From the NCBI GenBank assembly GCA_002401885.1, contig NVUL01000060.1:1-32631 (forward strand): a DNA stretch of 32,631 bases, given 5' to 3'. Of this stretch, positions 18,903-25,220 are shown in pieces. The notes under the pieces are model-generated. The model was not told the DNA's origin. It made no database searches and saw only the letters and a program-made list of their open reading frames with translations. Source of the DNA: SAR86 cluster bacterium (lineage in GTDB: Bacteria; Pseudomonadota; Gammaproteobacteria; Pseudomonadales; Pseudohongiellaceae). Both the position numbers and the translations under genes were made by a program. The first letter of the stretch is position 1. The number at the start of each line of letters is the position of its first letter.

Positions 18903-18962
18903 ATATTACGCCCTTATTAATAGGGCGCGCTTGTGCTTTGCTAGTTGATTCGATTGTTATGT
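18903..18962 (-). repeat. attC site (cassette 10)
   Basis: Left core ATATTAC (18903-18909, degraded), an internal CGCCCT / AGGGCG stem, and right core GTTATGT (18956-18962) preceded by TTGATTCGATT; 60 bases. On the - strand the recombining core reads GTAATAT, off consensus. Confidence 0.8.
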
Positions 18963-18998
18963 GTCGGCGTAATCATTCATTCGTTGCACATTCTGAAT

Positions 18999-19262
18999 TC
19001 AGGGTTTCCTTGTATTTGTGCGAATTAAGAAATAGCCAATAAACGGAAGCGTAAATATTACACCGTTCATTAATAGAGCAAGCATAATGGGTATTGACCC
19101 AGCATTATTTCCTAAAATTAATTGAGTTATCAAAACGCCGGGTACAAGGAAGGGTTTTAAGACCTCTATAAAGGAAATTCCGAGGCCGAGGGGAGCTATC
19201 GCAAACAAGATTGCGCCCAAAGTGAAACCACAGACACTGGATCTCAAGATAATGCTATTCAT
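18999..19262 (-). CDS. Small membrane protein, unknown (cassette 10)
   Basis: An 87-residue hydrophobic protein with two or three membrane helices (about 10-28, 30-50 and 57-80) and a short basic tail (RTNTRKP). No family is recognised. The ATG at 19262 is chosen over a TTG six bases upstream because a GAGGAG sits six bases before the ATG. It begins right after the attC of the preceding cassette. Confidence 0.68.
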   Translation of the reverse strand: MNSIILRSSVCGFTLGAILFAIAPLGLGISFIEVLKPFLVPGVLITQLILGNNAGSIPIMLALLMNGVIFTLPFIGYFLIRTNTRKP

Positions 19263-19269
19263 ATGCAAC

Positions 19270-19321
19270 TCCTCGTTCTTCGAGCGTGGGTAGCACTCCC
19301 GTACTGATTTGATTGCTATGT
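19270..19321 (-). repeat. attC, left half eroded (cassette 9)
   Basis: Right core GCTATGT (19315-19321) with the CTGATTTGATT arm and a small GGGTAGCACTCCC hairpin. The left ACATAAC-type core cannot be found before the start of the next gene, so the recombining end appears lost. Confidence 0.65.
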
Positions 19322-19348
19322 GTTGGCAGGCGCATGAATTAGTTCTCT

Positions 19349-20131
19349 CTATGCCAGATTGCGTACAAATTCGAGTCCAAACTCACTTCCGGCAACCATC
19401 GTTCCAAGTAAACTAAGTGCTATGGCTAGTGTAATTGCTACCATGCTCGCTCGATGTATCTTACTAAGCGTGATTAAGTCATATACGATAATAGTCGCGA
19501 GCAATGTCAATAATGCTAGTGGTATAAAAGGACCTTGCTCGCCACCGAGTGTCTCTAATCGCGAGATTCGTGCTAGTGCTGGTCCCAATATAGAAACCGT
19601 TGCCACTAAGATCAGCCGTTTATGCAGGTCAGAACGTTTACGGTAAATGACAGCAGAGCAAAGTAAAATAGCAAAGGTACTAACCGAAACTATGTTGGCC
19701 CATACGACACCACTAATGAAAGTGAGATAGCTAATTCCTGAGCCCAGCGCGGGGTCGATTTCAGCCATATCTACGTCTAGCGTAATTCCTTGACCCAAAT
19801 CACGTGAAACCACGTTGAGTGTGGCCATTAGACTGCCAATTACGACCAGCAGTCCATAGCCGGCTGCGAAAGGACCAAGCTTGCGATGCAGAGCAGGGTT
19901 TTGGCTTCGTATAAGCCAAGCCTGAGCCACAAGAATAACAAACCATCCAGTGAGAATAGCTCCATGAAGATGCAGATAGAACGGGATTGATGGCGTATCG
20001 AAGGCAACGCGTAGGAAAAGAGATGGCGTAAAGCCAATAATAACTATGGTAAGTAGGAGAAAGCTGTATATGAGAAAGAACCGATTTTCGTGGCTATTTT
20101 GATTACTCGTAGAAGAAGCTAATTTATCCAT
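19349..20131 (-). CDS. Seven-helix membrane protein, uncharacterised (cassette 9)
   Basis: A 260-residue integral membrane protein with about seven helices (near 20-40, 52-72, 88-108, 132-160, 170-190, 200-220 and 228-248). A conserved-looking YLHLHGAILTGWFVILV segment with two His residues, then PALHRKLGPFA and SDLHKRLILVA, resembles an uncharacterised bacterial membrane family I cannot name with certainty; the paired His residues could bind heme or metal (inference). It is one of the larger cassettes. The ATG at 20131 lacks a strong ribosome site. Confidence 0.75.
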   Translation of the reverse strand: MDKLASSTSNQNSHENRFFLIYSFLLLTIVIIGFTPSLFLRVAFDTPSIPFYLHLHGAILTGWFVILVAQAWLIRSQNPALHRKLGPFAAGYGLLVVIGSLMATLNVVSRDLGQGITLDVDMAEIDPALGSGISYLTFISGVVWANIVSVSTFAILLCSAVIYRKRSDLHKRLILVATVSILGPALARISRLETLGGEQGPFIPLALLTLLATIIVYDLITLSKIHRASMVAITLAIALSLLGTMVAGSEFGLEFVRNLA

Positions 20132-20205
20132 AGATTATTCTTAGGTAATTATCTATAAGTGGACTACGGTTCTAGACCCTACGCTACAGTCAAGTACATC
20201 GAAAT

Positions 20206-20268
20206 ACGTAAGGCCCTTAATCATGGGCAAGCTCTAGGCTGTCCTTGCTGATTTGACGATGGTTATGC
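20206..20268 (-). repeat. attC site (cassette 8)
   Basis: Left core ACGTAAG (20206-20212, degraded) followed by GCCCTTAAT, right core GTTATGC (20262-20268) with TTGCTGATTTGACGATG; 63 bases. The core overlaps and supplies the TAA stop of the gene at 20263. Confidence 0.78.
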
Positions 20269-20661
20269 CTGAAGCCGATAGTTTCGTACAAGCACCCAAG
20301 AGGCCAATAGAACTAGCCACATATTGACTCCCCACCAAAACGGATCATAGCTGCCAATCACTATCCAAAATGAAATCGCCATTAACCCAGCACACCACAT
20401 CAATGACAATGAGAAAGTCGAGAGTGTGGCTCGCCGTGACGGGGTTAGTTTTCCGTATCGGCTATATAAGCCTGTAAGTGCAAACGACAAGTCCAATGGG
20501 AAAAAGGACCAGTTCCATGCAACTACAGTCGAATCTGCATAATCAGAATACATGTATTCTGGCGGAACTGAAATAAATTCTAGTACTACCAACGACGCGA
20601 AAACCCAATAGAAGATCATGCCTCCTTCGGTAAGGGTTAGTAAGAATTTGTTTGAATTCAC
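20263..20661 (-). CDS. YvaD-like (DUF5360-type) membrane protein (cassette 8)
   Basis: A 132-residue protein with four likely membrane helices (about 12-30, 48-65, 80-100 and 106-125). The sequence NKFLLTLTEGGMIFYW, PPEYMYSDY and VAWNWSFFPLDLSFALTG recalls Bacillus YvaD (DUF5360), by memory only; function unknown. The start is GTG at 20661 with AGAG a few bases upstream. Its stop codon lies inside the attC core, so the gene fills its cassette completely. Confidence 0.65.
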   Translation of the reverse strand: MNSNKFLLTLTEGGMIFYWVFASLVVLEFISVPPEYMYSDYADSTVVAWNWSFFPLDLSFALTGLYSRYGKLTPSRRATLSTFSLSLMWCAGLMAISFWIVIGSYDPFWWGVNMWLVLLASWVLVRNYRLQA

Positions 20662-20703
20662 TAAGCTCTATTCTCGGATTTCACGGTGACTGCGATCTGG
20701 TAC

Positions 20704-20769
20704 GTATAACGCCCCTAATAGCAGGAGTAGCCGCGTAACGCCGGCTCCTTTTTGATTTGATTGCTACCT
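20704..20769 (-). repeat. attC site (cassette 7)
   Basis: Left core GTATAAC (20704-20710), right core GCTACCT (20763-20769, degraded), a GGAG...CTCC / GCCG...CGGC central hairpin and the TTTTTGATTTGATT arm; 66 bases, the longest of the set. The core supplies the TAG stop of the ParE-like toxin. Confidence 0.78.
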
Positions 20770-21081
20770 GCCTTTCATATCTCGATCTTGCAGCAAATAT
20801 TTGCGCAGCTCTCTCTCGACCCTCATAACGTGCAAAATGTACACAGAACCTTCCGTAAAGCGGTAAAATATCCTACAAGGGCCGACAATGACTTCTTTAT
20901 ATTTGGACGGGGTGAGTTCTAGGACTTTTCTCCCGGAATTTGGTGAATAGCTAAGTAGATCAACTCGTTCAAAAACGCTTCGTACAAGAAGCTGAGCTGC
21001 ATTAAGCTTATCTAAGGCTATATATTCGGCTATCTCGTTCAGATCATGCAGCGCTGACTCAGTCCAAACTATTTCAGCCAT
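20764..21081 (-). CDS. ParE/RelE-superfamily toxin (cassette 7)
   Basis: A 105-residue protein of the RelE/ParE fold: EIVWTESALHDLNEIAEYIA at the start, SPNSGRKVLELTPSKYKEVIVG in the middle, and the typical RIFYRF and ILHVMRVERE strands. Toxins of this group act on gyrase (ParE) or on mRNA at the ribosome (RelE); the long N-terminal helices favour ParE type, but the target cannot be fixed by eye. It overlaps the upstream antitoxin gene by 13 bases, so the two are translationally coupled. Its TAG stop falls in the attC core. Such pairs are well known to stabilise chromosomal integron arrays. Confidence 0.9.
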   Translation of the reverse strand: MAEIVWTESALHDLNEIAEYIALDKLNAAQLLVRSVFERVDLLSYSPNSGRKVLELTPSKYKEVIVGPCRIFYRFTEGSVYILHVMRVERELRKYLLQDRDMKGR

Positions 21082-21326
21082 TTGCTCAATTTTTCTTGGG
21101 CTTTGGTATGGCTTAGAATGCGGCCTTCATGGATCGCTGTTTCGCCTTTGGCAATTCCTTCCAAGATTCTTATACGGCTTTGCATCATCTCGTAATCATC
21201 TACATCAAGAAGATAGGCCGAGGGCTGACCGTGTTCTGTTATAAGTACGGGTTCCTTGGAAGCGTGTAGGTCAGCAAGGATCTTGGTGGCTTGGCGCTTT
21301 AAAGTCGTTACAAGTTCAGTTTTCAT
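21069..21326 (-). CDS. Phd/YefM-family antitoxin (cassette 7)
   Basis: An 85-residue antitoxin. The N-terminal DNA-binding half shows LVTTLKRQATKILADLHASK, PVLITEHGQPSAYLLDVDDYE, the PhdYefM signature; the charged C-terminal half should wrap the toxin. It precedes and overlaps the ParE-like gene. No ribosome site precedes the ATG, and the predicted promoter -10 element lies so close that the mRNA may start at the ATG itself. Autoregulation is likely because an inverted repeat overlaps the -10. Confidence 0.92.
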   Translation of the reverse strand: MKTELVTTLKRQATKILADLHASKEPVLITEHGQPSAYLLDVDDYEMMQSRIRILEGIAKGETAIHEGRILSHTKAQEKLSKWLK

Positions 21327-21328
21327 TG

Positions 21329-21361
21329 AGTGATACTATTCTATCACTTTGAAGTTGGCAA
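21329..21361 (-). promoter_or_regulatory. Toxin-antitoxin cassette promoter with overlapping operator
   Basis: On the - strand: -35 TTGCCA (21361-21356), a 17-base spacer, -10 TAGTAT (21338-21333), then the ATG of the antitoxin at 21326. A perfect inverted repeat AGTGATA / TATCACT (21329-21348, 6-base centre) covers the -10 and is a good Phd-family operator candidate. The transcription start would fall at or next to the ATG. Confidence 0.72.
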
Positions 21362-21372
21362 GAGCTCTGCGC

Positions 21373-21436
21373 AGATAACGCTGTTAATAATAGGGCTGCA
21401 CCCAGCGCTGCCTCCTTTTTGATTTGATTATTATGT
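21373..21436 (-). repeat. attC site (cassette 6)
   Basis: Left core AGATAAC (21373-21379) followed by GCTGTTAATAA, right core ATTATGT (21430-21436, first G lost) with TTTTTGATTTGATT; 64 bases. GCTGTTAATAA is shared with the site at 24390. Confidence 0.82.
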
Positions 21437-21469
21437 TCCGTCGGTTCAATACTTGACCGAAACATGCGT

Positions 21470-21964
21470 CTAGTAATTTCCTGGAAGATTAATCCCGGGC
21501 TTTTGCGCCGCTGATATAATTTCTGCTTCCATGTGATCCTGAAATTCATCTGAGAGCCAATGCTTCCGATCTCTCCAGTATGAGGAGAATGCCGCCATTT
21601 TTGAATAATCTATCATCATTCTAGTCATGCCAATCCAGTGAGCGTTATTTATTGCATTTTCTTGCTTCTGCAAGAATGCATTCTCATAAACTCTGAGCAG
21701 ATTGCTATTAAATGTGTAATAACGAACAAGATCGGCTCCACTAAGTTCATCACTCTTACCTGCTTCAACAAATATTTCCGCTAGCGATTGGTCTGAAGAG
21801 AGGAGGCTAAACATAGCCTGTAATTCCTCAGTCACAGCTTGGGCTGAGCTAAGTTTGACTGCTCTAGTGTTCTGGCGCAGTTGTACGGAGAGATATATTA
21901 GTGTGGCAACAACTGCCGCTGCTCCAACAAGCTCTCCTAATGCGCCAAGTGCATCCCAGTTCAT
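21470..21964 (-). CDS. Membrane-anchored cassette protein, unknown family, copy A (cassette 6)
   Basis: A 164-residue protein. One membrane helix near the N-terminus (about 8-27, LGELVGAAAVVATLIYLSVQ) is followed at once by QLRQNTRAV and an about 130-residue helical domain with many aromatics (YTFNSNLLRVYENAFLQKQE, MIDYSKMAAFSSYW). Topology suggests a single anchor and a cytoplasmic domain. The same plan, helix then Gln/Asn-rich turn then helical domain, recurs in two other cassettes of this array. I recognise it as a common hypothetical protein type of marine bacteria without a function. Confidence 0.8.
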   Translation of the reverse strand: MNWDALGALGELVGAAAVVATLIYLSVQLRQNTRAVKLSSAQAVTEELQAMFSLLSSDQSLAEIFVEAGKSDELSGADLVRYYTFNSNLLRVYENAFLQKQENAINNAHWIGMTRMMIDYSKMAAFSSYWRDRKHWLSDEFQDHMEAEIISAAQKPGINLPGNY

Positions 21965-22018
21965 CCACGATTCCCTATTCTGATTAGTTTCTGCCAGTCA
22001 TCCACAAAATTCACAGGA

Positions 22019-22080
22019 GCATAAAGCCCTTCATAATAGGATTCGCTCGAAACGCATCTCGATTGATTTTCTTGTTATGT
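22019..22080 (-). repeat. attC site (cassette 5)
   Basis: Left core GCATAAA (22019-22025, terminal C lost) followed by GCCCTTCATAATAGG, right core GTTATGT (22074-22080) with TTGATTTTCTT; 62 bases. The change of AAC to AAA hits the recombining triplet on the - strand (GTT to TTT). Confidence 0.78.
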
Positions 22081-22146
22081 CTCGATAGCTCAGATATTGG
22101 TGTCTGGTTCCATCTCGCAGCTTACGCCAACACCAAATTTCAATGC

Positions 22147-22506
22147 CTAGAATGCAGTTTTCCACTGTTCAGTGTCAATGAACCATCGTTCTTCAATAAT
22201 CTTATCGCCATTGAATTTGAACAATACAGACAACTGGGAAGCTGAGATTTTCTCAGATTTCCATTCAAGGATTGAGACAACTTCACTCCCTTGCTCGATT
22301 AGCCGTAGTTCAGTAATTTCGAATCCAGGCGGTAGAATATCGCCGAGACCATCCAGCGCTGAGCGAAACGCGTCTCTGCCCTCAAGGATGTCTGATTGCC
22401 CAGGCATGACAAATATCATGTCGTCTACATAGTCGGTGACGAGTTTATCAAAATCACCAGCGCCAACTGCATCCCAACCACGTTGTACTATCTCTGCTAG
22501 ACTCAT
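22147..22506 (-). CDS. SnoaL-like NTF2-fold protein (cassette 5)
   Basis: A 119-residue cytoplasmic protein of the SnoaL-like group: AEIVQRGWDAVGAGDFDKLVTDYVDD, then FVMPGQSDILEGRDAFRSALDGL and C-terminal beta strands. These cone-shaped folds act as isomerases, hydrolases or simply ligand binders; no catalytic residue can be assigned. The AAAGGAG ten bases upstream supports the ATG at 22506. About 67 bases of non-coding 3' sequence separate the stop from its attC, more than in neighbouring cassettes. It is not a close relative of the Tat-exported SnoaL protein at 17956. Confidence 0.8.
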   Translation of the reverse strand: MSLAEIVQRGWDAVGAGDFDKLVTDYVDDMIFVMPGQSDILEGRDAFRSALDGLGDILPPGFEITELRLIEQGSEVVSILEWKSEKISASQLSVLFKFNGDKIIEERWFIDTEQWKTAF

Positions 22507-22567
22507 TGTTCTTATACTCCTTTCATTATTCTATTGTTATAGATTCAAGCGCGATGCCTGACTAGGC

Positions 22568-22625
22568 ATATAATGCTTTTAATAAAGAGTGCGCGTAGCG
22601 TAACTCTTTGATTTGTTTGTTATGT
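22568..22625 (-). repeat. attC site (cassette 4)
   Basis: Left core ATATAAT (22568-22574, degraded), then GCTTTTAATAA, a central AGAGT...ACTCT hairpin, right core GTTATGT (22619-22625) with TTTGATTTGTTT; 58 bases. Confidence 0.8.
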
Positions 22626-22656
22626 GCTGTATCTAGGTAAGACTAAAGCTTGACCA

Positions 22657-23172
22657 CTAGTCATCCATAGAGTCTCTAACTGAGTTTACAAAATTGACAA
22701 AATCTTTCTGATACCAGCCATTATCCTTAGCTAAGTCCCAATATAATTTTTCATCTGGAGACTGTAATGCACCTGGGAGATACCCAATTTCTAGTAATTC
22801 ACGGTCGCTTTCGGTTCCATAGAGGAAGGTAGCCTGCCGATTCGACCACTCTAAGGTTAAGTATCTCACCCATAAATCCGCTTCTTCATAAGTTAGGTTA
22901 TATGCGTGCTGAAATGCCAGAGGCTCTGGATTCATGAATTCAGTGTCAGTTTGCTTAATTTTACTGAGAATCGTAGACAATCGAGGATTATCAATGAAAA
23001 ATTGGGAATCGACGTTAGATCTGCTTAATAGAGATTCGCGTTTAATTACTTGCGTATTATTCTGAATTTCAAAGAATAGAAACGTGAGAGTAATCACCAC
23101 AGCCACGCTGCTTACAATCTCTGCAATAGCTGCCCAGTTACTCAATTTCATCGATGTTAGTTTTTCAGTCAT
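22657..23172 (-). CDS. Membrane-anchored cassette protein, unknown family, copy B (cassette 4)
   Basis: A 171-residue protein. The frame is open further upstream to 23262, but that part runs into the attC hairpin, so the ATG at 23172 is chosen; an AAGGA lies about ten bases before it. One membrane helix (about 14-34, AAIAEIVSSVAVVITLTFLF) is followed by EIQNNTQVI and a helical domain with FFIDNPRLSTILSK, ADLWVRYLTLEW and LYWDLAKDNGWYQKDF. Same architecture as the cassette proteins at 21470 and 23851, with weak sequence similarity. Function unknown. Confidence 0.78.
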   Translation of the reverse strand: MTEKLTSMKLSNWAAIAEIVSSVAVVITLTFLFFEIQNNTQVIKRESLLSRSNVDSQFFIDNPRLSTILSKIKQTDTEFMNPEPLAFQHAYNLTYEEADLWVRYLTLEWSNRQATFLYGTESDRELLEIGYLPGALQSPDEKLYWDLAKDNGWYQKDFVNFVNSVRDSMDD

Positions 23173-23216
23173 ACAAATATAATCCTTGAATTTCCATTTG
23201 CAACTAACGTCGGAGC

Positions 23217-23279
23217 ATATGACGCTTTTGATAATGCGAGCGGCACGCAGTGCCGCTCGCATTGATCTGTTTGCTGTGT
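23217..23279 (-). repeat. attC site with long perfect hairpin (cassette 3)
   Basis: Left core ATATGAC (23217-23223), right core GCTGTGT (23273-23279), both degraded. The centre is a perfect 13-bp stem with a 3-base loop (23234-23262), much stronger than in the other sites. 63 bases overall. Confidence 0.78.
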
Positions 23280-23303
23280 GCCGGTCGATCTGAATTTAGC
23301 ACA

Positions 23304-23678
23304 TTAGTTTTCCCGATGACGGATATCCCACATAAATTTGAGACAGACTAACAAAACGCCTATATATACAAGTACTGCAAACATCACGAATGCTGCAGCT
23401 TCATTGCTTGAGAAGACTTGGATTTCTGGAACTGATTCTGCCGCCATAGACCTCGCTATTTGCCAATCTAATAGGTTGCCATATGCATTAAGGGCAAAGA
23501 AAGTATAAGCAGAAATGAACACGAAATTGGATAGAATAACTTGCAGCGTTGTAAGTTTAGAACCCACAATGTAGGATGCCGCCAAATATCCACTTGCAAA
23601 CGTAAGCAACATAGCAAAGCTGGTATAGGAGTTACTCGAAGCCATACTGCTAAATTCAATCCATTCTGCTGCATTCAT
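23304..23678 (-). CDS. Small membrane protein, unknown (cassette 3)
   Basis: A 124-residue protein with three likely membrane helices (about 18-38, 43-65 and 93-115) and a basic C-terminal tail (WDIRHREN). The ATG at 23678 follows a GAG-type site; a second ATG 12 codons in is possible. No recognised family. It sits alone in its cassette, between two of the membrane-anchored cassettes. Confidence 0.7.
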   Translation of the reverse strand: MNAAEWIEFSSMASSNSYTSFAMLLTFASGYLAASYIVGSKLTTLQVILSNFVFISAYTFFALNAYGNLLDWQIARSMAAESVPEIQVFSSNEAAAFVMFAVLVYIGVLLVCLKFMWDIRHREN

Positions 23679-23753
23679 TATTAGAAATTCTCAATCAACA
23701 TTATGGATATTCCACAAATTGTAGTTTGGCACTTTTCTGTACCAATTCGAGGC

Positions 23754-23813
23754 ACATAACACCATTAATGAAGCGCGGAACGCTCCCTTTTTGATTTGAT
23801 TTGATTGTTATGT
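23754..23813 (-). repeat. attC site (cassette 2)
   Basis: Left core ACATAAC (23754-23760) and right core GTTATGT (23807-23813), both exact; a GCG...CGC hairpin and a TTTTTGATTTGATTTGATTG arm with one extra ATTTG unit; 60 bases. Among the best preserved sites. Confidence 0.85.
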
Positions 23814-23850
23814 TCTGGCTTATCTGTAATGTTTTAACTTTAAATCCAAA

Positions 23851-24327
23851 TTAGGGCGCTACGATTTCAGTGGCAAGTTTGATAACGTCCATACCCGATT
23901 GTGACGGAAATACCGCTATGGTATCGCGGTAGAACAACCTCATTCCAGGGTCAGCGGCTAGGGTATATCGAATGTCGTCGATCATAAAATTGTATGTGCT
24001 TTCGGATAACATGCCATTTTTGAATGCAGTTTCCGCCGCTGTCCAAATATTAATCGAGCGTATCGCAAATGCTATGCCTTGTACGTATTCTCCTTGAGTC
24101 ATTCCCGATTCCGCGGGAGGGTCAAACTTACTTCCTAAAAAAGAAGCAATATCAGGATTGGTAAAAATAGATTGGTTAAATTCGGCGTGATTATTCCGGA
24201 TTTCATACTCTGTCGTAACTCTGGCTATTAAATTTGCCTGCTGTATTTGGTAAGCGACAAACAAAAGAGAAATTACAACGGCTAGAATGCCTGCCGCTTC
24301 AAAGAGTTGAGTCATGCTGATGTTCAT
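23851..24327 (-). CDS. Membrane-anchored cassette protein, unknown family, copy C (cassette 2)
   Basis: A 158-residue protein. Single membrane helix at about 8-27 (FEAAGILAVVISLLFVAYQ) followed by QIQQANLIARV and a helical domain with NPDIASFLG, INIWTAAETAFKNG and a C-terminal MRLFYRDTIAVF. The layout matches the proteins at 21470 and 22657. The ATG at 24327 was taken; a second ATG four codons on is equally possible. Second cassette from attI, so well placed for expression from an attI-proximal promoter. Confidence 0.8.
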   Translation of the reverse strand: MNISMTQLFEAAGILAVVISLLFVAYQIQQANLIARVTTEYEIRNNHAEFNQSIFTNPDIASFLGSKFDPPAESGMTQGEYVQGIAFAIRSINIWTAAETAFKNGMLSESTYNFMIDDIRYTLAADPGMRLFYRDTIAVFPSQSGMDVIKLATEIVAP

Positions 24328-24389
24328 TTATTTGCCCCTCATGGAAGCGCTGCCAGTCCAACTAATGCACTTTTTCGAAAGAACAAAGA

Positions 24390-24452
24390 ACATAACGCTG
24401 TTAATAAAGCGATAAGGGGCGCAGCGCATCTCTTTTGATTTGATGGTTATGT
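24390..24452 (-). repeat. attC site (cassette 1)
   Basis: Left core ACATAAC (24390-24396) followed by GCTGTTAATAA, right core GTTATGT (24446-24452) with CTTTTGATTTGATG; 63 bases. Both cores exact. It ends the cupin cassette. Confidence 0.87.
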
Positions 24453-24494
24453 TTCGAAAGCATCTAACTTGCCAAAGCTGACAGTCGAAAATGA

Positions 24495-24848
24495 CTAACT
24501 CTCCAATTCTACTGGGTCTCGAATCAGTAAGAACTGATCCGCCGGAAGAGCTTCTTCCAACCCGATCATCATGACAACTGGTTCGTCGATTTCACCTTCA
24601 GCGTGCAACGTGCGAGCTGGAACTGTCATTAAGTCGCCAGCTTCAACTAGGTGCTTTTTCCCATCAGCATCTAGAAAATACGTATTCCCCCTAATCATAT
24701 AGGCTAGTACATTATCACTGTGCCAATGTAGCTTCGCAGCAGTAGCACGGTCTGTAGCATATGTCGTTGGAAACAATCCCTTTTTCCTAATATCTTCGAG
24801 AGCACCACTCAATCCGTCGAAGTGACTTTTCGCAATATTTAATCCCAT
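24495..24848 (-). CDS. Cupin-domain protein (cassette 1, next to attI)
   Basis: A 117-residue single-domain cupin. Motif 1 is visible as LHWHSDNVLAYMIRGNTYF (two His, then Gly) and motif 2 as LVEAGDLMTVPARTLHAEG, where the terminal His would complete the metal site. Small cupins include isomerases, dioxygenases and ligand sensors; the substrate cannot be assigned. It is the first cassette, starting 28 bases from the attI core, the position of the most recent insertion and strongest expression in an integron. Confidence 0.86.
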   Translation of the reverse strand: MGLNIAKSHFDGLSGALEDIRKKGLFPTTYATDRATAAKLHWHSDNVLAYMIRGNTYFLDADGKKHLVEAGDLMTVPARTLHAEGEIDEPVVMMIGLEEALPADQFLLIRDPVELES

Positions 24849-25220
24849 ATCGGTTGTCTCGCTTTAGCACTAGAAACATAACATTTGTATATGTGGCCAG
24901 AGCGGTATTTTACTTCGCAAGGCCTTAAGTGTACGCCGCGAGTCTATCATTTAGAAACAACTTATTTTTGCGAGTTGTAGTGCTCTAGATTGATATCGCG
25001 GATCCTGCGAATCCCTGGATAGCGAGACCCTGGTATATTGAATATGGGGTTTCCCTAACTATTTTGAGCCCTGTTCTACTTGTTTGATTCTATGAGACTT
25101 TATTCGCTGCTGGAATGGGGTGGCGCGTCAAGTTCCTGAAAACTTTGCAAGATTACGCAATTCGCGAGTCTCCCAACCATCTTTAAGTATTAGAGCCAAT
25201 TAGGTAGGGGTTGAGTTGCT
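24849..25220 (-). other. attI region between first cassette and integrase relic
   Basis: This 372-base gene-free stretch holds the putative attI. A core reading GTTATGT on the - strand (24876-24882) is preceded by ACAAAT, like the ACAAAGTTAGGC simple site of class 1 attI. About 70 bases upstream, 24951-24961 repeats TTAGAAACAAC against TAGAAACATAAC at the core and may be an accessory integrase site. A possible cassette promoter on the - strand has -10 TAAAAT (24907-24912) 17 bases from a poor -35 (24930-24935); this is weak. No LexA box was recognised. Confidence 0.6.

Noticed and set aside
22063..22432. Short + strand ORFs opposite the SnoaL-like gene
   Set aside because: They overlap the attC and the reverse of a convincing gene, with no motif of their own.
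23173..23262. N-terminal extension of the gene at 22657
   Set aside because: The extra 30 codons run into the perfect hairpin of the attC; the ATG at 23172 has a better ribosome site and gives the family layout.
15971..24452. Repeats taken as a CRISPR array or REP elements
   Set aside because: Repeats are separated by 300-900 bases of coding sequence, share ends but differ in the centre, and are linked to an integron integrase.
24900..24940. Strong cassette promoter Pc
   Set aside because: TAAAAT has a fair spacing but the -35 is poor; mentioned only as a weak candidate in the attI entry.
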